Shown here piece after piece: positions 1 to 7,492 of a stretch of 13,134 bases of DNA (within the stretch, counting starts at the first letter, position 1; the number at the start of each line of letters is the position of its first letter). Under the pieces are notes generated by a model. The model did no database searches. It saw only the letters and a list, made by a program, of their open reading frames with translations, and was not told the origin of the DNA. Source of the stretch: Phycisphaerae bacterium (GTDB lineage: Bacteria; Planctomycetota; Phycisphaerae; Phycisphaerales; UBA1924). Location of the stretch: positions 1-13,134 of the forward strand of contig JAEUIX010000203.1 in NCBI GenBank assembly GCA_016794945.1, written 5' to 3'. Both the position numbers and the translations under genes were made by a program.

Positions 1-303
1 CATCGCCACCAGGTCGATGCCCAGCGTGTCGTACCTGTTGAGGTCGATCGCCAGCTTCAGCTTCGTGCCCACGCCGTCGGCGCACGCCACCAGCACCGGG
101 TCCTTGTAGTTCCGCGCGAACAGCCGCTCGTTGAAGTCCAGCCGGAACAGCCCCGCGAAGCCCCCGGGGTTGTCGATCACGCGCGGGCCGAACGTCCGCC
201 GCATCAGCGTGCCCAGGGACTCGGTGAACTGGTCCTTCGACTCCAGGTCCACGCCCGAGGCGGCGTAGCTGAGCCCGGCGGCGTCTTGGGCTTTCGGCGG
301 CAT
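1..303 (-). CDS. purM: Phosphoribosylformylglycinamidine cyclo-ligase (AIR synthetase), N-terminal part, cut by window edge
   Basis: PurM converts formylglycinamidine ribonucleotide plus ATP to aminoimidazole ribonucleotide, the fifth step of de novo purine synthesis, in the cytoplasm. Only the first 101 residues are in the window; the frame is open through base 1. The visible part matches the family start: LSYAASGVDL at residues 11-20, a GGFAGLF segment at 47-53, and the nucleotide-binding DGVGTK at 76-81, followed by a GIDLVAM segment at the edge that normally leads into the CVND motif. The start at base 303 is the first Met before the conserved region; no strong Shine-Dalgarno sequence precedes it. 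The gene is divergent from metK, sharing a 147-bp intergenic region. Identity rests on established family motifs and is firm despite truncation. Confidence 0.93.
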   Translation of the reverse strand, partial: MPPKAQDAAGLSYAASGVDLESKDQFTESLGTLMRRTFGPRVIDNPGGFAGLFRLDFNERLFARNYKDPVLVACADGVGTKLKLAIDLNRYDTLGIDLVAM

Positions 304-364
304 GGCCGGAGCATAAGCGCCCCGCCGCCGGCCGTTCGGAGGGCGTTCACGCCCCGCCCGGCGG

Positions 365-393
365 TTGTCCGGCCCGGGGCCTGTTCATAGACT
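365..393 (+). promoter_or_regulatory. Putative sigma70-type promoter of metK
   Basis: A TTGTCC element (365-370) and a TAGACT element (388-393) are separated by exactly 17 bp, each matching four of six consensus positions. Transcription would start near base 400, giving a leader of about 50 nt that contains the 20-bp palindrome at 408-427. This is pattern matching in GC-rich DNA and is not experimentally supported. Confidence 0.4.
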
Positions 394-407
394 CCCCGCT
401 CACGGCC

Positions 408-427
408 GCGGCCCGGATCCGGGCCGC
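408..427. repeat. Perfect 20-bp palindrome in the metK leader
   Basis: GCGGCCCGGATCCGGGCCGC reads identically on both strands. It lies after the putative metK start of transcription and about 11 bases before the GGAG ribosome-binding sequence (439-442). As DNA it could be a dimeric operator; as RNA it has no loop, so any hairpin would lose central pairs. No known SAM or SAH riboswitch core was recognised around it. Confidence 0.6.
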
Positions 428-450
428 CAACCACGCACGGAGACCCCCGA

Positions 451-1626
<1,176 letters not shown>

Positions 1627-1657
1627 GCCGGCCGCCGTCGCCGGCCCGGGGCGCCAC

Positions 1658-2881
1658 GTGGTGCTGACTGGCTCGATCCTGGTCGATCTCGGCGGGCGCT
1701 GCGCCCTGCGCCCCGGCTCCATCACCGTTCGCGCCGGGCGCATCGCCTCGGTCCGCTTCGACCGCGCCCGGCGCGCCGGCCCCGCCGGCGGCATCGGCCG
1801 GGCCGTCGTCCTGCCCGGGTTCATCGACGCCCACCTGCACGTCCCGCAGTTCGATTCCATCGGTCGTTCGGGCCTGACGCTGCTCGACTGGCTCTCGGGG
1901 ACCATCTTCCCCGCCGAGGCCCGCTGGGCCGACGCGCGCTACGCCTCGGCCATGGCCCGGCGGGTCGCGCGCCACCTGCTCTCGTTCGGCACCACCGGCG
2001 TCGTCGCCTACGCCACGGTTCACCGCGAGGGCACGCTGGCCGCCCTGCGGGCCTTCGGAAAGGCCGGGCTCCGCGGGCGCATCGGGCGCGTGCTCATGGA
2101 CGGCGGCGCCCCGCGGGCCCTGACGCGACCGGCGTCGACGCTCGTGCGCGAGTCCGCCGCCGACCTGTCGCTGACCGCCGGGCGCATGGGCCAGATCGTC
2201 ACGCCGCGGTTTGCGCTGTCGTGCTCGATGGACCTGATGCGGGGCTGCGCCGACCTGGCCCGCGCGTCGGGCCTGCCGGTCCAGACCCACCTGGCCGAGA
2301 TGCGCCCGGAGTGCGACCTGGTGCGCCGGCGCTTCGGCGAGCGCTACGTGCGCGTCTACGACCGCGCGGGCCTGCTCCGCCCCGGTTCGCTGCTGGCCCA
2401 CGGCGTGCACCTGTCCGACGCCGACCTGCGCCTGCTGGCCCGTCGCGGGTGCGTCGTCGCGCACTGCCCCACCGCCAACGATTTCCTGCGGTCCGGTTCC
2501 ATGGACCTGGCCCGGGTCCGGCGCGCCGGCGTGCCGGTGGCCCTGGGCAGCGACGTCGCCGGCGGGCCCGACCGCTCGATGGTCCGCGTCGCGCGGGCCA
2601 TGATCGAAACCGCCCAGCGCCTCGGCCGCCAACAGCCCACGCCCGCCGAGGCGTTCTGGGCCATCACGGCCGGCAACGCCGATGCGCTGGGCTGGACCGA
2701 CGCCGGTCGCATCGCCCCCGGCGCGCCGGCCGACCTGGTCATCGCCCGCCCCGACATCGCCTGGCGCAGCGCCCCCGATCCGCTGGGCGCGCTGCTCTAC
2801 GGCTGGGACGACCGGTGGATCCGGCGCGTGCTGGCCGCCGGGCGCGCCGTCTACGACGCCGATCAGCGCCCCGGCCGCTGA
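1658..2881 (+). CDS. guaD: Guanine deaminase (amidohydrolase superfamily)
   Basis: Guanine deaminase hydrolyses guanine to xanthine and ammonia, a cytoplasmic purine salvage/catabolic step using one zinc ion. The 407-residue product shows the amidohydrolase metal site and GuaD-specific motifs: PGFIDAHLH (His59, His61), the LLDWLSGTIFPAEARW segment (residues 75-90) that parallels LLEWLNKHTFPTERRY of E. coli GuaD, TPRFA at 182-186 (Arg and Phe contact guanine in the family), QTHLAE at 209-214, AHGVH around His248, CPTAN at 270-274, and GSDVAGG with catalytic Asp299. I chose the GTG at 1658 (1661 is equally possible) because homology begins there. An ATG at 1598 would overlap metK by 29 bases and add about 20 residues unlike the family. 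The gene probably follows metK on one transcript. Its 3' end overlaps the convergent phosphorylase-NadD gene by 19 bases. A related deaminase such as a triazine-type hydrolase is less likely. Confidence 0.85.
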   Translation: MVLTGSILVDLGGRCALRPGSITVRAGRIASVRFDRARRAGPAGGIGRAVVLPGFIDAHLHVPQFDSIGRSGLTLLDWLSGTIFPAEARWADARYASAMARRVARHLLSFGTTGVVAYATVHREGTLAALRAFGKAGLRGRIGRVLMDGGAPRALTRPASTLVRESAADLSLTAGRMGQIVTPRFALSCSMDLMRGCADLARASGLPVQTHLAEMRPECDLVRRRFGERYVRVYDRAGLLRPGSLLAHGVHLSDADLRLLARRGCVVAHCPTANDFLRSGSMDLARVRRAGVPVALGSDVAGGPDRSMVRVARAMIETAQRLGRQQPTPAEAFWAITAGNADALGWTDAGRIAPGAPADLVIARPDIAWRSAPDPLGALLYGWDDRWIRRVLAAGRAVYDADQRPGR

Positions 2882-4290
2882 ACCGGGGCGCCGTACAGCC
2901 CCCGCTCGCGGATGAACGCCAGCACCCGCGGGTCCAGCAGCCGCTGCAGCGCCGCCTGGTCGCCGGCCGCCAGCGCCCGGCGCGCCTCGGTGGCCGACGC
3001 GTCGCTCAGCGGCAGCTCCACGATCCGCGCCGGCCACGCCGCCAGCTCCTCGTCGCGCCAGAACCCCGCGCCGCGCAGCCGCTCCAGCAGCCCGGCCGCC
3101 GTCTGCTCCGGCGGACGCAGCATCACCAGCGGCTCGGCCAGCGCCACCAGGCTCCGCGGCTCGCGCCAGCGGTGCAGCTCCGCCGCCTGGTCGGCGCCCA
3201 TCAGCCAGCGCACCTGCACGTCGCGCCGCCCCTGGAAATCCAGCCACCCGCGCGCGTGCCGCGCCGTGTCCACGCTGTACGACGCCGCCGAGGGGTCCGC
3301 CGCGGCGCGGTCGAGCTCGTCGGTCCACACCGCGCTGGCCGGCAGCGCCCGCAGGGCCAGCCGCAGCATCTCGACGCGCTGCAGCGGGCTGGCGGTGGGG
3401 GGGCCGTCCTTGTGCGGCGAGCGTGCCGCGGGCGTGTACAGGATCCAGAGCGTGTCGGCCGGCACGCCCAGCCACTCGGCCAGGCGGTCGCGCACCAGCG
3501 CGGCCTGCCGCACGTGCGCCAGGTGCGGCGGGTCGAACGACCCGCCGAAGAGGATGATCCCTGCCACGCCGGCGTCGGGGATCGGCAGCGGCGTGATCAA
3601 CTCCGGCAGCAGCCGGTTGCTCATGCCCGCGATGGTCGCCACTACCCGCTGGCCCACCGCCGGGAGCACCCGGCGCGCCCGCCGCAGCACCCGCACCATC
3701 GGCGGGATCAGCGAGGGCCGGCGCAGCATGTCGCCGGCGGCGCGGAGCGCCAGCGTCCGCCCGTCCGGCGCGATCCAGCGCATCACCTCGCCCGGCAGCG
3801 TCTCGTGCGGCGTGTCGCTCACGCCCCGCACCACGCCCCAGGTCAGCCCCAGCGCCTCGCACCGCTCGGCGAACGCGTGGCTCTCCATGTCCACGATCGC
3901 CGCCTGCGTCGCCCGCGCCAGCGCCGCCTTCTCGGCCGGGGTGCTCACGATCCGGTCCACCGCCACCAGCGTCACGCCCACCGGGTCGGCCCCCACGAAG
4001 CGCCGCCACGACCGGCCGTGCTCGTCCACGATCCGCGCGATCGGCGGAACTTCGTCGCACGCCGTCAGCCCACCGCACGCGCCGGCCAGCAGCACCAGGT
4101 CCGGCCGGGGCGACCGGCGGGCCACCGTGTCCAGCGCCGCCAGCACCGCCCCGCGCCCGATGCCGGTGCGGATCACCTCCACCTGGCCCATGCCCGCGCG
4201 CGACAACGCCCTGGCGACGGCGGCCCGCTCAACCTCCATCGGGCAGAGCACCACCGCGCCGGCCGGCGCGGTCAGTTGCACGGGGGGCAT
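2863..4290 (-). CDS. nadD: Fusion protein: nucleoside phosphorylase/nucleosidase domain + nicotinate-mononucleotide adenylyltransferase (NadD)
   Basis: One uninterrupted 475-residue frame carries two enzymes. Residues about 10-215 look like the MTA/SAH nucleosidase and purine nucleoside phosphorylase superfamily: Glu19 in a CPMEVER segment (position of catalytic MTAN Glu12), TGIGRGA 42-48, AGACGGL 69-75, VDMES 133-137, and GVSD with Asp159 (the general acid). Its substrate cannot be told. Residues about 244-468 are a full NadD, which makes nicotinate adenine dinucleotide from NaMN and ATP in NAD synthesis: GGSFDPPHLAH 249-259 (HxGH-type nucleotide site), SPHK 291-294, SYSVDT 337-342, LMGADQ 363-368, and an ASATEAR element 431-437 where ISSTxIR is usual. 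A basic helical linker joins them. The internal Met223 (codon 3624-3622) has no visible Shine-Dalgarno sequence, so separate translation is not supported. The upstream membrane-protein gene ends 28 bases before the start, suggesting one operon. The NadD call is firm; the phosphorylase call is firm at superfamily level only. Confidence 0.85.
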   Translation of the reverse strand: MPPVQLTAPAGAVVLCPMEVERAAVARALSRAGMGQVEVIRTGIGRGAVLAALDTVARRSPRPDLVLLAGACGGLTACDEVPPIARIVDEHGRSWRRFVGADPVGVTLVAVDRIVSTPAEKAALARATQAAIVDMESHAFAERCEALGLTWGVVRGVSDTPHETLPGEVMRWIAPDGRTLALRAAGDMLRRPSLIPPMVRVLRRARRVLPAVGQRVVATIAGMSNRLLPELITPLPIPDAGVAGIILFGGSFDPPHLAHVRQAALVRDRLAEWLGVPADTLWILYTPAARSPHKDGPPTASPLQRVEMLRLALRALPASAVWTDELDRAAADPSAASYSVDTARHARGWLDFQGRRDVQVRWLMGADQAAELHRWREPRSLVALAEPLVMLRPPEQTAAGLLERLRGAGFWRDEELAAWPARIVELPLSDASATEARRALAAGDQAALQRLLDPRVLAFIRERGLYGAPVQRPGR

Positions 4291-4318
4291 CGCCCCAGCA
4301 TAGCGGCCTCCCGATGAT

Positions 4319-5005
4319 TCAGTCCTTCGGGTCCGCCAGCATCAGCGCACCCTCGGCCGGGATCAGCCGCAGCCGATCGATCGGCAGATCCGGGAATCGC
4401 CGGTACACATCGTCGGCCCCCAGGCCCTCGGCCAGGACCTGCCCGCGGCTGTTGGCCACGGTGTACAAAGGGCCGGTCGGGTCGCTGTAGATCCAGACGT
4501 GCCAGTTCGACCCCACCAGCGAGCCGAGCAGCTTCCGCCCCTGTCCGTCCACCGCCGGGGCCCGCGGGCCGCCGGTCAATGCCGGCGCGCCGGAGCCGGG
4601 GGCCGCCTCGGGCGAACCGACCATCGACGGCAGCGGCTCGCTCGAGCCGTTTCCGCCGAGGCGACGCTCCCACGGCCGATCGTCGGCCGGGAGCGTGCCT
4701 CCCGCCGCCTGCCCCGCGGGGGGCAGCACGGCGCGGCCGGGGTTGCCGGCCGACGACTGCCGCGGGTGCAGGATCGTCGATGCCCCGAACCACAGGCAGA
4801 AGCCCAGCATGATCATCATCAGGCGGAACAGCGGCCCGGGGATGCGTACCAGCGCCGGCTTCTTCGGCGGGTCGATCGGAAACGGCAGGGGCACGATCAG
4901 GCCCTGCGGCGGCACGGGCCGACGCGCGCCGGGTTCGGCGCCCGCCGCACCGGGAATGGGCGAAGCCGGGGCGGGATCGAAAGCGCGGGGGGTGTTCGCG
5001 TCCAT
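4319..5005 (-). CDS. Uncharacterised single-pass membrane protein with proline-rich N-terminus
   Basis: I cannot assign a function. The 228-residue product has a Pro/Ala-rich N-terminal segment (1-50), one strongly hydrophobic helix at about 59-79 preceded by basic residues (KK at 48-49, R54, R61), and a Pro/Gly/Ala-rich low-complexity stretch (80-150). It ends in a compact C-terminal segment (about 155-215) with pattern LLGSLVG, WHVWIYSD, GPLYTVANSRG, VLAEGL and DVYRRFPDLP. The C-terminal part looks like a folded, conserved mini-domain because it is the only region with regular hydrophobic spacing. The basic residues before the helix suggest an N-in, C-out orientation. It lies 28 bases upstream of the phosphorylase-NadD gene on the same strand, so the two are probably co-transcribed. 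No clear Shine-Dalgarno sequence precedes the ATG at 5005. It resembles planctomycete hypothetical proteins I recall, but this was not searched. Confidence 0.75.
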   Translation of the reverse strand: MDANTPRAFDPAPASPIPGAAGAEPGARRPVPPQGLIVPLPFPIDPPKKPALVRIPGPLFRLMMIMLGFCLWFGASTILHPRQSSAGNPGRAVLPPAGQAAGGTLPADDRPWERRLGGNGSSEPLPSMVGSPEAAPGSGAPALTGGPRAPAVDGQGRKLLGSLVGSNWHVWIYSDPTGPLYTVANSRGQVLAEGLGADDVYRRFPDLPIDRLRLIPAEGALMLADPKD

Positions 5006-5061
5006 GCGCGGGTTATCGGCAGGAACCGAAGGCCAATGAAGCCGCCCGCGTGCCGACGCCC

Positions 5062-5067
5062 TAGAAT
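5062..5067 (+). promoter_or_regulatory. Possible -10 element of the tRNA-Glu gene
   Basis: TAGAAT matches five of six consensus -10 positions and ends 15 bases before the mature tRNA 5' end, a sensible distance. No convincing -35 element sits 16-18 bp upstream, so support is limited. Confidence 0.3.
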
Positions 5068-5082
5068 CCGGCTGGTTCTTCC

Positions 5083-5157
5083 GGCCCCATCGTCCAGCCT
5101 GGTCCAGGACGCGACCCTTTCAAGGTCGAGACACGGGTTCGAATCCCGTTGGGGTCA
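5083..5157 (+). tRNA. tRNA-Glu (anticodon UUC)
   Basis: The 75-nt sequence folds as a complete cloverleaf. The acceptor stem is GGCCCCA (5083-5089) with TGGGGTC (5150-5156), including one G-U pair. The D stem is GTCC (5092-5095) with GGAC (5107-5110). The anticodon stem is CGACC (5112-5116) with GGTCG (5124-5128), around loop CTTTCAA whose anticodon is TTC (5119-5121). The T stem is ACGGG (5133-5137) with CCCGT (5145-5149), around TTCGAAT. The discriminator is A5157. The 3' CCA is not encoded (TTG follows) and must be added by CCA-adding enzyme. It stands alone, between the divergent membrane-protein gene and ychF. Confidence 0.96.
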
Positions 5158-5163
5158 TTGCCT

Positions 5164-5179
5164 CAGCGCCGCGGCGCTG
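5164..5179 (+). terminator. GC-rich inverted repeat just after tRNA-Glu, possible processing or termination signal
   Basis: CAGCGCCGCGGCGCTG is a perfect 16-bp palindrome starting seven bases past the tRNA. It can form a short hairpin but lacks a following T-run, so it is at best a weak intrinsic terminator or a stabilising 3' structure. The remaining stretch to ychF (to 5383) shows no gene and no convincing promoter pair. Confidence 0.3.
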
Positions 5180-5383
5180 GTGAATCGACCGCGGGGAGTT
5201 ACGGCGGGGTGCCTTCGGGCGATGAAATCATGACGGTCGTGCCCTAGCGCTGCAACTTCTGTTGTGCGCCCGCGTTGATCACCCCTTTTCGCTCGTTGTG
5301 ACTCGGGGCTCGTTGCGCCCGCCGCGCGTACCCTTGCCCCCCGCGCCTTTCGGGCCTGCCCCGGACACCCCACCGAGCCACTC

Positions 5384-6493
5384 ATGGAAGCAGGAATCGT
5401 CGGCCTCCCCAACGTCGGCAAGAGCACGCTGTTCAACGCGCTGACCAACGCCGGCGCCCTGGCCGCCAACTACCCGTTCGCGACCATCGAGCCGAACGTC
5501 GGCATCGTCCCCATCCCCGACGAGCGTCTGGCGGCCATCGCCCGGCACATCACCACCCAGAAGATCATCCCCGCGGCCCTGCGCCTGGTCGATATCGCCG
5601 GCATCGTCCGCGGCGCCAGCAAGGGCGAGGGCCTGGGCAACAAGTTCCTCTCGCACATCCGCGAGGTCGACGCCATTCTCCACGTCGTCCGCTGCTTCAC
5701 CAGCGCCCCCGGCGGCGAGCAGATCACCCACGTCGAGGGCTCCGTGGATCCCGTCCGCGACATCGAGACCATCGAGATCGAGCTCATCCTCGCCGACCTC
5801 CAGACCATCGAGGGCGCCCTGCCCAAGGCCGAGCGGGCCGCCAAGAGCGGCGAGAAGGAGACCATCGCCCGCTACGCCGTGCTCAAGAAGCTGGCACCCG
5901 TGCTGGCCGAGGGCAAGCCGGCCCGCGGCGTCATCGCCGCCATCACCGACCCCGAGGAGAAGAAGATCGTCAAGAGCCTCGGCATGCTCAGCAGCAAGCC
6001 CGTGCTCTACGTCGCCAACGTCGACGAGACCGACGTGCACGGCCAGGGGCCCCACGCCGCCCGCGTCCGCGAGCGCGCCCGCCAGGAGGGCATGCAGGTC
6101 GTGCCCGTCTGCGCCAAGATCGAGGCCGAGCTCGCCGGCCTCTCGGACGATGAACGCAGGGAGATGCTCGAGGCCTACGGCATGCGCGAGCCGGCCCTGG
6201 CCTCGCTCGCACGCGCCGCGTACACGCTGCTGGGCCTGCAGTCCTACTACACCGCCGGTCCCAAGGAAGTGCGGGCCTGGACCATCCCCATCGGCGCCAC
6301 CGCCCCGCAGGCCGCGGGCGTCATCCACTCCGACTTCGAGCGCGGCTTCATCCGCGCCGAGGTCTACAGCGTCGGCGACCTCGAGGAACTCAAGTCCGAG
6401 AAGGCCATCCGCGACGCCGGCCGCATGCGCACCGAGGGCAAGGGCTACGTGATGCAGGACGGCGACGTCTGCCACTTCCTCTTCAACACCTGA
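5384..6493 (+). CDS. ychF: YchF/OLA1-family P-loop ATPase
   Basis: YchF is a conserved cytoplasmic P-loop NTPase of the Obg-related group that prefers ATP, binds ribosomes and affects stress responses; its precise role is unsettled. The 369-residue product has normal family length. It shows the G1 loop GLPNVGKST (7-15), the [12 protein letters not shown] segment (29-40), G3 as DIAG (70-73) followed by [13 protein letters not shown], and NVDE (212-215) in the place of the GTPase NKxD motif, which is typical of YchF and explains ATP preference. The C-terminal TGS domain (about 280-365) includes an [24 protein letters not shown] segment and ends in a [14 protein letters not shown] tail. The ATG at 5384 begins the conserved [10 protein letters not shown] start, with only a weak ribosome-binding sequence. 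It is alone on its strand, downstream of tRNA-Glu, and convergent with the PTP-CTERM gene. Confidence 0.97.
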   Translation: MEAGIVGLPNVGKSTLFNALTNAGALAANYPFATIEPNVGIVPIPDERLAAIARHITTQKIIPAALRLVDIAGIVRGASKGEGLGNKFLSHIREVDAILHVVRCFTSAPGGEQITHVEGSVDPVRDIETIEIELILADLQTIEGALPKAERAAKSGEKETIARYAVLKKLAPVLAEGKPARGVIAAITDPEEKKIVKSLGMLSSKPVLYVANVDETDVHGQGPHAARVRERARQEGMQVVPVCAKIEAELAGLSDDERREMLEAYGMREPALASLARAAYTLLGLQSYYTAGPKEVRAWTIPIGATAPQAAGVIHSDFERGFIRAEVYSVGDLEELKSEKAIRDAGRMRTEGKGYVMQDGDVCHFLFNT

Positions 6494-6527
6494 GGATCCG
6501 CCGGGCGCGCACGCGGCCGGGCCGGCC

Positions 6528-6545
6528 CGCGCACGGTCGTGCGCG
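6528..6545. terminator. Strong hairpin between convergent ychF and PTP-CTERM genes
   Basis: CGCGCAC (6528-6534) pairs perfectly with GTGCGCG (6539-6545) around a GGTC loop, 34 bases after the ychF stop. There is no T-run on either strand. A second GC palindrome, CCGCGGGCCCGCGG (6602-6615), lies immediately past the stop of the minus-strand gene. Together they may end transcription from both sides, as is common in GC-rich genomes, but this is inferred from structure only. Confidence 0.4.
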
Positions 6546-6618
6546 AACCGAACCGGCCGCATGGGCAGTCTGTCCCGGCGCGGGGCGCGTCAGCCGTCGC
6601 CCCGCGGGCCCGCGGCGT

Positions 6619-7275
6619 TCAGCGTCGGCGGCGGCGCGACGCCGCGGCCAGGCCGATGACGCCCAGCGCTGCGGCCCCGGGCGTCGGCACCGGCGAGAAC
6701 GTGGGCACGGTGACCACGTTGCCGTTGATGATCGACGCGAAGGTGTCGGTCCACTGCGTGGCGTTGGTCTGCAGCACCAGCATGGCCGAGACGCCGCCGG
6801 GCAGCACGCGGTTGGACCCGTTGAGCCCCGCGAAGAACGAGAAGCCGATCATGTCGCCCGCCGCGTCGCGATCGGCGATGGCCGGCACGGTGTCGCCCAG
6901 CGAGGCGGGCGCCTTGAACGAAGCGTCCACGAGGAACCCGCCGTAGCCGTTGACGGTGAGCCGGCCCAGCGAGTGGCGGCTGGTCGGCTCGTTGGTGACG
7001 ATGTACACGAACGTCAGCCCGCCGTAGGGATTCGACGGATCGCCGCTGATGACCACCGACGTCAGCGTTCCCGAGTAGAACCCGGGGCTGTTGAACGGCT
7101 GGGACATCCACGCGACCGTTGTGCCGCCCGTCGGATCGGGCTCGCCGATCACGGGCACCAGCGAGGTGCCGGGCAGCAGAGGATCGGCCAGCGCTGGAGC
7201 GCTGGCAACCAAGGACAGAGTCAACGCCGACCCGAGGGCCGACCAGACCCGACGCGCACAAAGACCCGAGTGCAT
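6619..7275 (-). CDS. Exported protein with PEP-CTERM-like (PTPG) sorting tail, function unknown
   Basis: The 218-residue product starts with a clear signal peptide: basic residues, a hydrophobic core, and likely cleavage after Ala30 in SAPALA. It ends in a tripartite sorting tail: VPTPG (196-200), a hydrophobic helix (201-212) and five arginines (214-218). This is the layout of PEP-CTERM tails, which in known systems are recognised by an exosortase and trimmed during export; here PTP replaces PEP. The body (31-190) is Gly/Thr/Ser-rich with beta-type patterning and no enzyme motif I recognise. The ATG at 7275 is preceded by a strong AGGAG (spacing 7). Upstream in-frame Mets were rejected because they run into the promoter and manA. 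It is divergent from manA and convergent with ychF. No exosortase gene is in the window. Confidence 0.8.
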   Translation of the reverse strand: MHSGLCARRVWSALGSALTLSLVASAPALADPLLPGTSLVPVIGEPDPTGGTTVAWMSQPFNSPGFYSGTLTSVVISGDPSNPYGGLTFVYIVTNEPTSRHSLGRLTVNGYGGFLVDASFKAPASLGDTVPAIADRDAAGDMIGFSFFAGLNGSNRVLPGGVSAMLVLQTNATQWTDTFASIINGNVVTVPTFSPVPTPGAAALGVIGLAAASRRRRR

Positions 7276-7326
7276 GAGGCTTCTCCTCTCCTCACGACAC
7301 TCCTTCTCTCCCGCTGACCAGGCCGG

Positions 7327-7355
7327 ACGATACCGATAACCTGTGGGGCCCGCAA
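7327..7355 (-). promoter_or_regulatory. Putative promoter of the PTP-CTERM gene with an inverted repeat over its -35
   Basis: On the minus strand, TTGCGG (7355-7350) and TATCGT (7332-7327) are separated by 17 bp, about 50 bp ahead of the start codon. An inverted repeat GGGGC/GCCCC (7345-7349 and 7356-7360) flanks the -35 element exactly and could be a repressor or activator site. The call is based on pattern only. Confidence 0.4.
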
Positions 7356-7492
7356 GCCCCAGCACCGTCCTTTGCACAGAATTGGGGCAAACCCCCGGAA
7401 ACCCCGTTTCTGAAGCGCCATCCGGGGGCGCCGCCGCACCCTTTCCACCGCCCGGTAGTTCCGAGGGCCGATCGCCGACACTCTGTGGACCC

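Noticed and set aside
304..450. A SAM or SAH riboswitch in the metK leader
   Set aside because: The presumed leader is only about 50 nt and holds one palindrome; no known SAM-I, SAM-II or SAH motif core was recognised.
6017..6028. Degenerate G4 motif (NVDE instead of NKxD) in the YchF protein as a defect
   Set aside because: A changed G4 motif is normal in YchF/OLA1 proteins and underlies their preference for ATP over GTP.
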